A stretch of DNA of 64,000 bases from Posidonia oceanica (lineage: Eukaryota; Streptophyta; Magnoliopsida; Alismatales; Posidoniaceae), in contig JAZBRS010000013.1 in assembly GCA_037176725.1 (NCBI GenBank), positions 9,675,001-9,739,000 of the forward strand, in the 5' to 3' direction. Every line of letters starts with the position of its first letter. The first letter of the stretch is position 1. Position numbers and translations under genes: made by a program. Below are positions 33,658 to 45,128 of the stretch, one piece after another. The notes beneath the pieces are model-generated. The model searched no databases. It was not told the origin of the DNA and was given only the letters and a program-made list of their open reading frames with translations.

Positions 33658-34850
33658 ATGGGTTTCCCCACTTTAGTAACCTCGATGCATTGCTCTGAGA
33701 CCCTGTGAGAGTGGATTGGCAAGTTCACTGAAGGCGACCGTGAGAGGTTGTGCACATGGGGCATACCTTCCAAGCTTCTGAGGGTTGCAGATGTGGAGGT
33801 GAGCCAAAATCTCATATGCGCTGCTGCAAGATTCTGGAAGCCAGCACATCATGTTTTCCGCTTCGGTAGAACGGAGCTAACGCCCACGCTGGAGGAAGTA
33901 CGCCGAATCTGCGGCTTCTCCAAGATCATGGGACCGACTGTGTTCATGAGGCGTGATGGCTATGCCGCAGTTTTGAGCCAGCTGACTGGACTCTCCACAG
34001 TGGACTACCAGCAAAGATTGGTCTGCACCAACGGGCCTGCGCCCATGCTCCACCTGGGATACTTTGATGAAGCTACCGAGAAGCGTGCTGAGCTCAGAGA
34101 TGAGCTATGGCTCCAGGGATTTGTCACTTGCTTCCTAGGCGAGCTGATTTTTAGCCACGGCCGGATGACAGTTGCAATCGAGGTTGCTGAGATTGCGTTC
34201 GCTGTGGTGACTCAGCAGATTGACCTAGCACCAGTCATCTTGGCGGAGACTTATTGCGGACTGGACCGCGTCTCACATCGCTGCCACCACTTCTACGGCT
34301 GTGGCGCCCTGATACAGATTTGGCTAGCTGGACACCTAGAGATGGATATTTTGCACCCTCAGAGGCATGCCATCGGAACATACTGCAATAGTGGCCATGC
34401 CAAGACCATCAAGAGCGTCCTGAAGAATACGAGAAGCTGTCGAAGCTAACAGATGATGTAGTGACCTGGCGTATCATCCCATCCGCAGCTGAGCCATTCA
34501 TTGTCTTCTTTGGCACTCGCGACATACGACTTGTTGTGCTGCCAGGAATCACCGGGGGTGTGGAGTACCACCCTATCCAGGTCATGCGGCAATTCGGCTT
34601 CCAATAGGGCGCCTTTGTTGATAGCACAGTGCCTAGGCTCTTGCAGCCCTATCCTCTCAATTCAACAAGTGCTACAACAGAGCTAGCTGACCTGATGCAG
34701 CATGGAGTGTAGTCGACGGACATTGCGGCTGCAAAAGGCTCAGGATGCACTCCTGAGTATGTGACGGAGGTGTAGGGACTTTGGCCCATCAACGAGATCC
34801 CGCCTGGCGTCCCCTAGTTCCCTAACTCCAGGAGATCGAAGAAGGCCTGA
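33658..34850 (+). pseudogene. Accessory ORF of element A (plant-mobile-domain/DUF7745-like), disrupted
   Basis: The product would be about 400 residues: MGFPTLVTSMHCSE..., then FWKPAHHVFRFGRTELTPTLEEV..ICGF, KIMGPTVFMRRDGYAAVL, DELWLQGFVTCFLGELIFS, ILAETYCGLDRVSHRCHHF, GALIQIWLAGHLEMDI, a TDDVVTW segment and VLPGITGGVEYHPIQVMRQFGF, ending at 34850. The FW-P-F-F-TPTLEEV opening and the later ILAET/GC-LIQIW blocks resemble plant mobile domain/DUF7745 proteins carried by some plant retroelements; this is recognition from memory. Lesions: TGA at 33706-33708 (CGA in B), a one-base deletion near 34420, and TAGs at about 34607, 34710-34712 and 34773-34775. It lies 1.5 kb after integrase, same strand. 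Homologues: 45129-46331 and 54733-55935. Confidence 0.75.
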
Positions 34851-35159
34851 ATCAGCTAGGGCCTTTGTGCAGCTGCTTGCTTGTTTAGTTTTTTTTGAAT
34901 CATGCTATATCTTATTTGGCCTACCACAAACGTGTAACCAGAACTCAATCAATACAAAGGTGTTTTGTGCCATCTGCTTGTGTTTCAAGTCTGCTCAACG
35001 CATATATGTTCTTACCAATCATTCCTTAGGGCCCCTGGCTAGACTTGCTGCCAAAATGATGCAGGAAAGTCCTCCGCAATCAATCCAGATGCCAGAATCT
35101 CTACAGACCCACACTGTCAAATCAAGCAAAGCCGCCGAGCGCTCTCACTCGGATCTTCC

Positions 35160-35334
35160 TTTAGGCTGGTACCCCTAACTACTCATTTGACAAAGTGTCA
35201 GTTTTGTCTATATCCTTCGTTTTTGATGCCAAGGGCGCTTCAGCTGACCCCTGGTATCATCCTGATACCAGGGGCATCTTTTTTTGGCTGCCCTGTGGTA
35301 TCACTCCCCCATCTTTTCCCCGTTGATATACCTG
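35160..35334 (+). other. Conserved block after the accessory ORF, with hairpin
   Basis: Runs from GGCTGGTACCCCTAACTACT through GTCAGTTTTGTC to GCATCTTTTTTTGGCTGCCC. It is matched in inverse in B (44640-44775) and C (54060-54195), with a second partial copy in C (52660-52870). It contains the stem-loop at 35248-35274. Confidence 0.75.
35248..35274. promoter_or_regulatory. Perfect stem-loop in element A
   Basis: CCCCTGGTATCA, loop TCC, TGATACCAGGGG: 12-base arms with no mismatch. The same hairpin is in B (44659-44685) and, shortened, in C. It could act in the 3' part of the RNA (stability, packaging or 3' processing); function is inferred only. Confidence 0.8.
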
Positions 35335-36260
35335 GATGTCACGGGTCCATCTGCACTTGCAATCTCCGGCTAATGTCCCAAAACCATCATCTCTGGTCGA
35401 TAAGTCCGATATCTTATCATCTGCACTTGCAATCTCCGGTTAATGTCCCGAAACCATCACTTCTGGCTGATAAGTCCGATATCTTATCATCTGCACTTGC
35501 AATCTTCGGCTAATGTCCTGAAACCATCATCTCTGGCCGATAAGTCCGATATCTTATCATCTGCACTTGCAATCTTCGGCTAATGTCCCGAAACCATTAT
35601 CTCTAGCCGATAAGTCCGATATCTTATCATCTGCACTTGCAATCTCCGGCTAATGTCCCGAAACCATCATCTCTGGCCGATAAGTGTGATATCTTATCAT
35701 CTGCACAATCACTCTCTGACTGATGCTCCGAAACCATCACTTTTGGCTGATAAGTCCGATATTCTATCATCCGCAATTGCACCTTCCGGCTGATGTCCAG
35801 TAACCATCTTCTCTGGCCGATAAGTCTGAAATCTTGTCATCCGCAATTGCACCTTCCGGCTGAAGCTCCAAAACCATCACTTCTGGCTGATAAGTTCGAT
35901 ATTCTATCATCCGCAATTGCACCTTCCGCCTGATGTCCAGTAACTATCACCCTTCGGCTGATGCTCCGAAACCATCACTTCTGGCTAATAAGTCTGATAT
36001 TCTATCATCCGCAATTGCACCTTCCGACTGATGTCCAGTAACCGTTACCCTCCGGCTGATGCTCCGAAACCATCACTTTTGGCTGATAAGTCTGATATTC
36101 TATCATCCGCAATTGCACCTTCTGGCTGATGTCCAGTAACCATCACCTTCCGGCTGATGCTCCGAAACCATTACTTCTGGCTGATAAGTCTGATATTCTA
36201 TCATCTACAATTGCATCCTCCCGGCTGATGATCCGAAACTCATCACCTCTGGCTGATAAG
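35335..36260. repeat. 70-bp tandem array of element A
   Basis: About twelve units; the TAAGTCCGAT word recurs at 35401, 35471, 35541, 35611, 35681 and 35751, a 70-base period. Later units are expanded to about 98 bases. Each carries GATAAGTCCGATATCTTATC, an inverted repeat with GATAAG arms. The same unit is in B in the opposite orientation. Tandem repeats just before the PPT are common in Tat/Ogre elements. Confidence 0.9.
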
Positions 36261-36800
36261 TCTGAAAACTTATCACTTCCTTCGCGTGACTTCGTTCCAG
36301 GCAGACGACGTCCCACATGCCTTCTCGGCTGGAGAAGATGCCCCTCTTCTCTCTTGCTTTTTCAGATTTTTTTGCCCCCTTTTGCGCGACCCTAGCCGCT
36401 TTGCTTGCTTCCTTGGACAGGGACAAGCTATCTCTTTTCCCCTCTCTAGGCTGGCAACCCTCACTGGTTGGACGACAAGCCCATTACTCTTGTCCGGTGC
36501 CCTTTTGCACAAATTTGGACTAGCCGCCAAATTTTCGCATTGCACCTGGCCCTTTTAGCATCCTTTGCATCAACCTTGCATTTCTTTATTAATAACATCA
36601 TGTGCTAAGTAGTTACTTTAGCATGTATTGCATCAGCATTTGCATCTGCATCTACATGTTGCATTGCGGCAACGAGTCACGACATTCGGCACACCCGCCG
36701 AATAAGTGACTCACGTCGATAGCAATTTGTGCTCTTGTCGGTGTCGGGTGGGGTGTCTTGTCTACCCTGAGCCACGGTCTCGCAACGCTTGACCTCACTC
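36261..36800 (+). other. 3' untranslated region of element A
   Basis: No coding sequence. Contains a CT-rich segment, TTTGCATC/TGCATTG words and a conserved stretch GAGCCACGGTCTCGCAACGC just before the PPT. Corresponds to 42975-43560 in B. Confidence 0.6.
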
Positions 36801-36813
36801 AGGGAGGGGCATC
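36801..36813 (+). promoter_or_regulatory. Polypurine tract of element A
   Basis: AGGGAGGGGCATC abuts the 3' LTR start (TGTAGACACC). It would prime plus-strand DNA synthesis. Inverse equivalents are at 42956 (B) and 51809 (C). Confidence 0.85.
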
Positions 36814-39757
36814 TGTAGACACCCCATTTTGACAGACTTTTGGTTGGAGAATCTCTGGAAGTTGGCTAAAAAGAGGGTACGGCGCATCTAGCCCAAAACC
36901 ATCCAAAACCAACCCAAAACCATCCAAAACCATCCCAAAACCATCCAATTCCATTTCCCAAAACCTAATCCAGCCTTAGCCCAACACAAGCCCAACACCA
37001 GTCCAGCCTACTGAGTGGCACGTTCAGGCGCCGCATGCACAGGCGACTAGACTCTATCGCCAAGATTAGCAGCGACTGAGTTTGGCGCCACGTGTAGCGG
37101 CGACTAGACTGTAACTCAGGCCACCGCCCAAGCTTTCCCGCGCGGCCGCTCTTGGTCGTCGGTCACCTGCCACCCGTCCCCTCGGCCACTTACTCACTCA
37201 CTCCCGGCCACCCACTACACGCCAATTGCCACTTACTTCCTGTCACCGGTCACCCTCTTTGCCGGCATCCTTCCCGCACTCACAGCCGCTTACTGCCACG
37301 ACCGTCCACCTCTTCTGCCACCGACGACCTTCACCGTCCTCGACCTGTGGCCCACTTACTTCCTCGGCTTCCAAACCTCCTCACAGCCTCTCACACCACT
37401 GCCTCTGTGCTTTGCCTGCCCGCTTCATCCTTGTGTGCAGAAGAACCCATCGAACAAAACCCAATTGCCACCGTTAGAACCCACCACGGTTCATCACTCT
37501 CACACACACACACTTGCTCCTCCCTTGCTTCCAGAGCGAAATTGAGAGCCCTTAGGGCATTCTCGACCTTCCCTTGAGCGTTCTAGAGTAATTCCAAGCC
37601 TTTCTGCGCCATGCCGTTACCTTCTTCTTCCACTCCGGCGACCCACTCCAACTCTTGTTCGCCAACTCCGGCGAAGCCACAGAGGTAGCACACCTCACCA
37701 CATTACTTGTTTGAGGGTCCGGGAATGCTGTCGGACCTCCTCCCTTCGCGGTCATATAGGTCGCTTACCTTCTTGCGCTCTCGGCCGTGCCAACGGCCGA
37801 GGATGCGCGGCAACGCCGGTCATTGGCCGGTGGAGGCAGGAAAGAGATGCCTATCTCTTTTCTCAGCCCGCGAGCACTCCCACGCATCCCCCTCAGTCCA
37901 TCGAAGCTTCCTAACTAGTTTGTCGGGTCGTTGGCCACTCACACGGCTGGCCTCCAGCAAGTCACGATGGCGCAAAGAGGCGGAGGTGGGTGGAGTGCCA
38001 CAAGCCACCATTTTCCACACCAAAGGTGTGGCTGGGTTCATGGGAACGTCGTCGACGTTCTCTGATCCTCGCCGGTCTTTTTCGCTTCACCTGGAGCAAG
38101 CAGTTTGCCGTTGAAGTTCGTCCATTAGACTGCCAGGTCTGGTGCCGCTCCAAGTGGCGAGTGACCTGCAACTTCAAACTGCCGTCGGCCGATCTTTGGG
38201 CCGACACTCCGGGCGATCCAAGCCGTCATTTTGCTTGATGTTTGTTCCTCTGTGATTGCGGATGTCTGCTCTTTAATTTTGCATACTTAGTTGCTTGCTT
38301 TGCATCGTGTGTGGAGTGAGATTTGGCTCCAAAGTCCGCTGTTTGGACTGCTAGGTTATAGAGGTGGCGCCGCTCCAAGCGGCGACTAACCTGCAACTTT
38401 AGCAGTCCACTGGCCGAACTTTGAGCTGGTGTATCTCGTTACCCAAGCCTCTGTTTCATGTGATTTTCGTTTCCGTGTCATCGTGGTTGATTGCTCTGCA
38501 TGCTTGCACCATTAGTTTTCAATCTTGCATGGTTTTGGTTGCTAGATTTGGCCATGAAGTTTGGTCTAGGACTGCTAGTTGAGCCGCCGTTCACACCGGT
38601 GACTCGACTGTGTTTTTCAACAGTCCACCGGCCGGACTTTAGGCCGCCGTATCTCATTACCCATATTGCCATTTTACAAAGTGATTGCATGGTTTCGATC
38701 GTGGATATGCCATCTGTAATCTTGTATGCTTAGTTTCTTATTTCGCATAGTCTACATGGTTTGTTTTCAGCAGCAAAAGCTCCTGCTTGGGAATACTGTG
38801 CATGGCCGTGTCGTGTGGGAGCTTGGCGACTGGATCAGGCACCACTCACAGTGGCGATCTGCTCAGTTGCTGCTCTCAGCGGTGACTTGGTTGCAGTCCA
38901 GGCAGTGGGTTGCGCCGCTCGCTTGTCGCCTCCTCGTTTTGTTGATCAACTTGTTTTAATACCAGTTTTATCTCAGAGCACACAATCTTTATCGCTTTGT
39001 CGCCGATTTTGTGCCTTGCATGATTTCCATAGCCTTCCATGGTGATGATTGTCGCTGTGTTGGTAGCAGGAGACGTGCTGTGTGTCGTCAGTTCCACTGG
39101 CGACAGGCACTACCGCCCCTCAGGCCGGCGACTCCAGTCGCAATCCTGGCAGTGGGCATAGCCGTTCCCGTTGCTGCCCCATTGTTTTTATCCAACTCCT
39201 TTGGCTTTAGTTTCACTTTTCTCGCTTGTCTATCGCCTGTTTGCAATGCTTTAATTTTACTTAATTGCTTTTAAACAAGGTTTGCTAAGCTTTGCATGGT
39301 TTATAATTGCATCTTGCATACCGCCTTAGGGTGAATATAAATCGGCATTCATTTGCCAACATTTGCCATACAATAGCGGATCAGTCAAGAAAAATTGATT
39401 CCTCGGGCGTGTCGGGGGTGCCTAACACCTTCCCCACACGTAACAGGAGTCTTTACCCTTTCTCTGGACCGCATTGACTATGTTACACATTTGCATTGGA
39501 TTTTGCATGCTTTCGAAAAACATAAGTTTTCCTTGCACGTTCCTTCTACGGTTTTCCTAGTTTTTCCATTTTAATAAATTAGGTGGCGACTCCTTCCTTT
39601 TCTTTTATTTTTCTTTTGCATTTGTCTTTGTCTTTTCGGTGTTTTTGAGTCAAACATCCCTCCTCAGATCCAACTACTAATAGCGACCTACTATCGATCG
39701 ATGCACGTGCGAGCTTTAGCATCGTGCATGGACGCGTCGATTTTCACGGTTACTATA
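36814..39757 (+). mobile_element. 3' LTR of element A (2944 bp)
   Basis: Starts TGTAGACACCCCATTTTGAC and ends GGTTACTATA. It aligns along its length with 17721-20716. The last dinucleotide is TA rather than the CA of the 5' LTR. Conserved U5 block at 39381-39470; inverse copies of this block are in the LTRs of B, C and D. Confidence 0.92.
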
Positions 39758-39762
39758 GCCGG
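39758..39762. repeat. Target-site duplication of A, right (GCCGG)
   Basis: Partner of GTCGG at 17716-17720, with one transition since insertion. Confidence 0.72.
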
Positions 39763-39897
39763 TGAACGTTGCCGGAGAAGAAGAAGAAGTCGGCGAGCAC
39801 GGGAAACGGGAAACACGACTCGAAACGCATAGGAAATAGGCAAATAAGCAAGAGACGACTAAGGCAAAGTTCGGGGAAGAAATAGCTACCTGGGCAC
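39763..39897 (-). mobile_element. LTR of element D, second segment
   Basis: TGAACGTTGCCGGAGAAGAAG and the following bases resemble the C LTR around 49865-49960 (GCCGGAGAAGACGACGAAGA; AATAAGCAAGA). This is where the D LTR resumes after A. It stops at 39897, where the B LTR begins after a possible GGCAC duplication (39893-39897). Confidence 0.7.
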
Positions 39898-42800
39898 TAT
39901 AGTAACCCTGAAAATCGACGCGTCCATGCACGATGCCAAAGCTCACGTGCACCGATCGATAGTAGGCCACTATTAGCAGGTGGATCCGAGGAGGGATATT
40001 CGACTCAAAAACACTGAAAAAAAGCAGAGGCGAACGTGAAAGTAAAATAAAAGAAAAGATAAGGAGTCGCCACCTAATTTTATTAAAACGGAAAAACTAG
40101 GAAAACCGTATAAGGAACATGTGAAGAAAACTTATGCATTTTAAAAGTATGCAAAAACCCAATCCAAATGTGTGACACAGAGTCAATGTGGTCCAGAGAA
40201 ACGGTAAGGACTCCTGTTACGTGCGGGGAAGGTGTTAGGTACCCCCGACACGTCCGAGGAATCAGTCTTTCTTATCTGATCCGCTATTGTGTGGTAAATG
40301 TTGGCGTAAAACGCCAGTTTATGTTCGCCCTAAGGCGGTATGCAATATGAAATTATAAATCATGCAAAGCTTAGCGAAACTTGTTTAAAAGCGATTAATT
40401 AAAGTTAAGGCAATGCAAATAAGTGATAGGCAAACGAGGAAAGTGAAACTAAAACCAAAGGAGTCAAATAAAGCAAAGAGGCAACAGCGGGAGTGGCTAT
40501 GCCTACTGCTTGGATCATTGCAGGGGTCGCCGGCCTGAGCGGCAGCAGTGTCTGTCGTCGGTAGAACAGGCGACATGGAGCACATCTCCTGCTACCAAAA
40601 CAGTGGCAATCATTGCCGAGAAAACTTAGGAAAGTTATACCGAACAGAAAACCAAAACATGAAAACCAAAGATAGCTTATCTAGGATCAAAATCGGCATT
40701 AAGGCAAGGCGATCAAATAAGGCGAGAAAGCGGCAAGCGAGCGGCACAACCCACTGCCTAGACTGTAACATGGGTCGCCGCTGAGAGCAGCAACTGACAG
40801 GGTCGCCACTGTGAATGGCGCTTGAACAAGTCATCGTGCTCCCAGGCGGCAAGGCCATGCACAATGCTCCCAAGCAGTAGCCTTTGCTACCAAAAACGAG
40901 CTATGTAGACTATGCAAAATGTTAAACCAAGCATACAGAATTAAAGATGGCATACCCTCGATTAAAACTATGTAATTACTTTGTAAAACGGAAATATGGG
41001 TAACGAGATACGATGGTGTAAAGTTCGGCCTATGGACTGTTAAAACACAGTCGAGTCGCCAGTGTGAGCGGCGGCTCAACTGGTAGTCCAAATCCTGCAC
41101 CCAAAGCCATGTAGGATTAAAACTAAAGATGCAAAACTGTAGAGCAATCAACCATGATTACAAGGAAACAAAAATCATTTAAAACAGAGGCTTGGGTAAC
41201 GAGATACACTGGCTCAAAGTCTGGCTGGTGGACTACCAAAGTTGCAGGTTAGTTGCCGGTGGAATCGGCTACACATCTGCAAATTGGACAGTCCGAATAG
41301 CGAACTTCAGAGCCAAATCTCGCACCACATGTGATGCAAAATTAGCAACCAAGTATATGACATTAAAGAGCATTCATCCACAATCACAGACATACAAGAA
41401 ACGAGCAAAATGGTGGCCTGGATCGCCCAGAGCGTCGGCCCAAAGATCGACCGGTGACAGTTCAAAGTTGCAGGTCAGTCGCCACTTGCAGCGGCAGTTG
41501 ATCTGGCAGTCCGATGAACGGACTTCAACGGCGAACTGCTCACTCCAGGTGAACCAGAAAAGGCCGAGGAGGATTGGAGAATGTCGACGACGTTCCCACG
41601 AGTCCAGCCACACCTTCGGTGTGGAAAATGGTGGCTTGGAACGCTCCACCCACCTCCTCCTCCTTGCGCTGCTGGAGCTTATCGGAAGCCGACCGTGTGA
41701 GCGGCCAGCAACCCTATGAGTCAGCTAGGAAGGATCGAGGGAACGAGGAGGAGATGCGGGAGTGCTCGTGGGCTAAGAAAAGAGGCAGGTGCCTCTTTCC
41801 CGCCTCCGCCGGCCGTTGGCCGGCGTTGCTGCATGTCATCAACCATTGGCACGACCGAGAGCGCAAGGAGACAGCCGAACTATTCGGCCGCGAAGGGAGG
41901 ATGTCCGGGAACATTCCTGGACCCTCAGACAGGCAATGGGGTGAGGTGTATCACCTCTGTGGCTCACTGGAGAAGACGAACGGAGTTGGGGAAGATGGCC
42001 GGCGATGGGTTCACATGGCACAGTGAGGTGTAGGAGGCTTGGGAAGGCTTGGAAACACTCGGGAGCGCTCAAGGGAGGTCGGAGGATGCTCTGGAACACT
42101 CGAATTCTCACTGGGGATTCTCAATTATGGGTGTGGTGGTTGAAACAGTGATGGGTGCATGTGGTTTTGTTCGCCGGCTAAGAGCTTAGTGGAGCAGGTG
42201 GTGGTAGTGAGGGTGGCTGAGAAGGGGTTTGGTGCTGGGTTCTGTAGGCAAGTAAGTGGTAATGGCAGGGAAGGTTGGCGAAGTCACGGTTGGCAAAGGT
42301 TGCAGGCGGCTGGTCAGTGGGTGTAGAGAGAGCGGGAAGGCCGTCGACGAAGAGGAGACGTGGTGGCAGGAAAGTAAGTGGTCGTTGGCGTGTAGTGCGT
42401 GGAGGTAGTGCGGTAGTAAGTGTGGGAGAGGATGTGGTGCTAGGCTGTGTGACGGAGAAGGTGACTGGCGATGGCAGGCGGGAAGAAATTCAAGCGGTGG
42501 TCTGAGTTGTAGAAAATCGCCGGTCTCGCTGGTGACAAACCCAGTGCATGCAACTCAGGATCTAGTCACCGCTTAGATTGGCGATAGGATCTAGTCGCCT
42601 TCGCGAGTGGCGATAGGGTCTAGTCGCCTCTGTGAGTGGTGACCTAGCATGCAACTCAGTGGACTGGACCTGTACAGTGAAATCCAGGCCCATTACCTTG
42701 TCCTTGACCCACCAATGGGTTTTGGGCTTTATGAAGGCTTGTGATGTTGGGTTTTGGGTATTTGGAATGTTTTGGGTTGATTTAGGGTTTGAGGTTTGAG

Positions 42801-42955
42801 TGACAATAGGTCAAGGTTTTTGGGTTAGGTTTAGGTGAGGAATTGGGTTTGGTTGGGTTGGGATTAGGTTTGGAATTGGGTTTCACTATGCCACAATCTG
42901 AACAGATCACTAGAGAATCTCCAACTGAAAGTCAGTCAAAATGGGGTGTCTACAG
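39898..42955 (-). mobile_element. 3' LTR of element B (3058 bp)
   Basis: Left edge TATAGTAACCCTGAAAATCG and right edge AAATGGGGTGTCTACA are the inverse of the LTR ends in A. Contains the U5 block (40191-40272), the PBS-like inverse GAGTCGCCA near 40064, GGCGACT-type modules (about 42510-42650) and a T/G-rich stretch with TTTAGGGTTT at 42781-42790. Confidence 0.9.
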
Positions 42956-42971
42956 ATTCCCCTCCTTGAGC
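42956..42971 (-). promoter_or_regulatory. Polypurine tract of element B
   Basis: Plus strand GATTCCCCTCCTTGAG, i.e. CTCAAGGAGGGGAATC on the coding strand, directly next to the LTR. Confidence 0.82.
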
Positions 42972-43589
42972 GAGGTCAAGCGTAGCGAGACCGTGGCTCA
43001 AGGGTGACAAGACACCCTACCCGACACCGACAGGAGCACAAATGCTATTGGCGTGAGTCACTAATTCGGCAGATGCACCGAAAGTCATGACTCATTGCCA
43101 CAATGCAAATGCAAATGTAGATGCAATGCATGCTAATGTAACTACCTAGCATGTGATGTTACGAAAACAGAAATGCAGGGTTGATGCATGCTGATGCAAA
43201 GGAATGCTAAAAGGGGGAGGGGCGATGCAATGCGATGATTTGGCGGCTAGTCCAAATTCGCGTAAAAGGTGGTGCCGGACAAGACTAACGTGCTTGTCGT
43301 TCGGGCAGCTAGGGCTGCTAGTCCAGGGGAGGCAAAAGATAGCTTGTCCTCACCTGAGGAAGCAAGCGAACTGCCAGAGCCGTGCAAAGTAAAAGGGGCA
43401 AAATTCCGAAAATGCGCGAGATAAGAGGGGGGCACCTCCTCTTGCTGAGCCAGAAAGCGAGCAAGAAAGGGGGCATCTTCTCCTATCGAGAAGGCATGCG
43501 GGGCTTTGTGTGCCTGGAACAAAGTCGCGCAAAGGATGATGATTGGTAAGTCCCAAACGTAACGACCGGAACGGACGAGTTTCGGATCA
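42972..43589 (-). other. 3' untranslated region of element B
   Basis: No gene. Begins with the conserved CGAGGTCAAGCGTAGCGAGA context next to the PPT. Then ATGCAAATGC-type words and a GC-rich part comparable to 36261-36800 in A. Confidence 0.55.
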
Positions 43590-44600
43590 TCGATCGAGGA
43601 AAGTGATAAGTTTCGGACTTATCGGCCAGAAGTGATGGTTTCGGATCATCAACCGGGGATTGCAAATGCAGATGATAAGATATTGGACTTATTGGCCAGA
43701 GGTGATGGTTTTGGAGCATCAGTTGAAGGTTTCAACTGCAGTTGATAAGATATTGGACCTATCAGCCGGAGGTGATGGTTTCTGGACATCAGCCAGAAGA
43801 TTGCAAATGCAGATGATAAGATATCAGACTTATCGGCCAGAGGTGATGGTTTCAGAACATCAGCCAAAGGTTGCAACTGCAGATGATAAGATAACGGTCT
43901 TATCGGCCAGAGGTGATTGTTTTGAGACATCAGCCGAACGTTGCAAATGCAGATGATAAGATATCGGACTTATCGGTCGGAGGTGATGGTTTCGGAACAT
44001 CAGCCGAAGGTTGCAACTGTAGATGATAAGATATCGGACCTATCAGCCAGAGGTGATGGTTTCTGGACATCAGCTAGAAGATTGCAAATGCAGATGATAA
44101 GATTTCGGACTTATCGGCCAGAGGTGATGGTATCGGAACATCAGCCGAAGGTTGCAAATGCAGATGATAAGATTTCAGACTTATCGGCCAGAGGTGATGG
44201 TTTCGGAACATCAACCGAAGGTTGCAAATGCAGATGATAAGATATCAGACTTATCGGCTAGAGGTGATGGTTTCAGGACATCAGTCGAAGGTTGCAAATG
44301 TAGATGATAAGCTATCGAACTTATCAGCCAGAGGTGATGGTTTCGAAACATCAGCCGAAGGTTGCAAATGCAAATGATAAAATATCAGACTTATCGGCCG
44401 GAGGTGATGGGTTCGGAACATTAGCCGAAGGATGCAAATGCAGATGATAAAATATCAGACTTATCAGCCAGAGGTGATGGTTGCGGGACATCAGCCGAAG
44501 GTTACAAATGTAGATGGTAAGATATCGGATTTATAAGCCAGAGGTGCTGGTTTTGGAGCATCAGTCGGAGATTGCAAATGTAGATGAACCCATGACATCT
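43590..44600. repeat. 70-bp tandem array of element B
   Basis: About fourteen units at a strict 70-base period (AGATGATAAG at 43811, 43881 and 43951). Each includes GATAAGATATCGGACTTATC and GGTGATGGTTTCGGAACATC. It is the inverse of the array in A, so the array predates the split of A and B. Confidence 0.9.
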
Positions 44601-44658
44601 AGATATGTCAATGGGGGAAAGATGGGGGAGTGATACCACAAGGCAGCCAAAAAAGATG

Positions 44659-44685
44659 CCCCTGGTATCAGGATGATACCAGGGG
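44659..44685. promoter_or_regulatory. Perfect stem-loop in element B
   Basis: CCCCTGGTATCA, loop GGA, TGATACCAGGGG: identical arms to the A hairpin at 35248-35274, at the same place between the accessory ORF and the array. Confidence 0.8.
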
Positions 44686-45128
44686 GCAGCCAAAGCGCCC
44701 TTGGCATCAAAAAGCGAAGGATGGAGACAAAACTGACGTGTTTGCCAACTGAGTAGTTAGGGGTACCAACCCGGTGATGAAGATCCAGGCGAGGGTGCTC
44801 GGCGGCCTTGCTTGATTTGATGGTACTGGTCTGCAGAGATTCCGGTATCTGGATTGATTGCGGGGGCTTTCATGCAGCTCCCTTGTGCTGAGAGTCCTGG
44901 TTGCTACTCCTAGCTCTGTGAACTACTCAATGCACCTCCCGCAACATTCTGGCAGCAAGCCTGGCCAGAGGCCCTAGGGGATGGTTGGCAAGAACATATA
45001 TGCATCAAGCAAATAAGCAGCTGGCACAAAACATTTTTGTATTGATTAAGTTCTGGTTACATGCCTATGGCAGGCCTAATAAGATACAGCATGACTCAAA
45101 AAATTGAGGAAGCAGCTGCACCAATGCC

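Larger units (their letters stand above)
17721..39757 (+). mobile_element. Element A: complete Tat/Ogre-type Ty3/gypsy retrotransposon, 22 kb
   Basis: Two LTRs (17721-20716 and 36814-39757) start TGTAGACAC and flank, in order: PBS, leader, gag, protease, RT, RNase H, archaeal-type RNase H, integrase, an accessory ORF, a hairpin, a 70-bp array and a PPT. Non-chromoviral Tat clade membership is supported by the second RNase H, the TGGCGACTC PBS, the large size and the tandem repeats before the PPT. Flanking five-base duplications differ at one position. Coding frames shift and stop many times, so it is inactive. It contains a solo LTR insertion at 27547-29126 and lies inside the LTR of D. Confidence 0.92.

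Noticed and set aside
35335..36260. CRISPR-like regular repeats
   Set aside because: Units are contiguous 70-bp tandem copies without unique spacers, in a plant retroelement 3' region.
39893..39897. GGCAC as a proven target duplication of B
   Set aside because: The right partner lies beyond the window, so it stays a candidate only.
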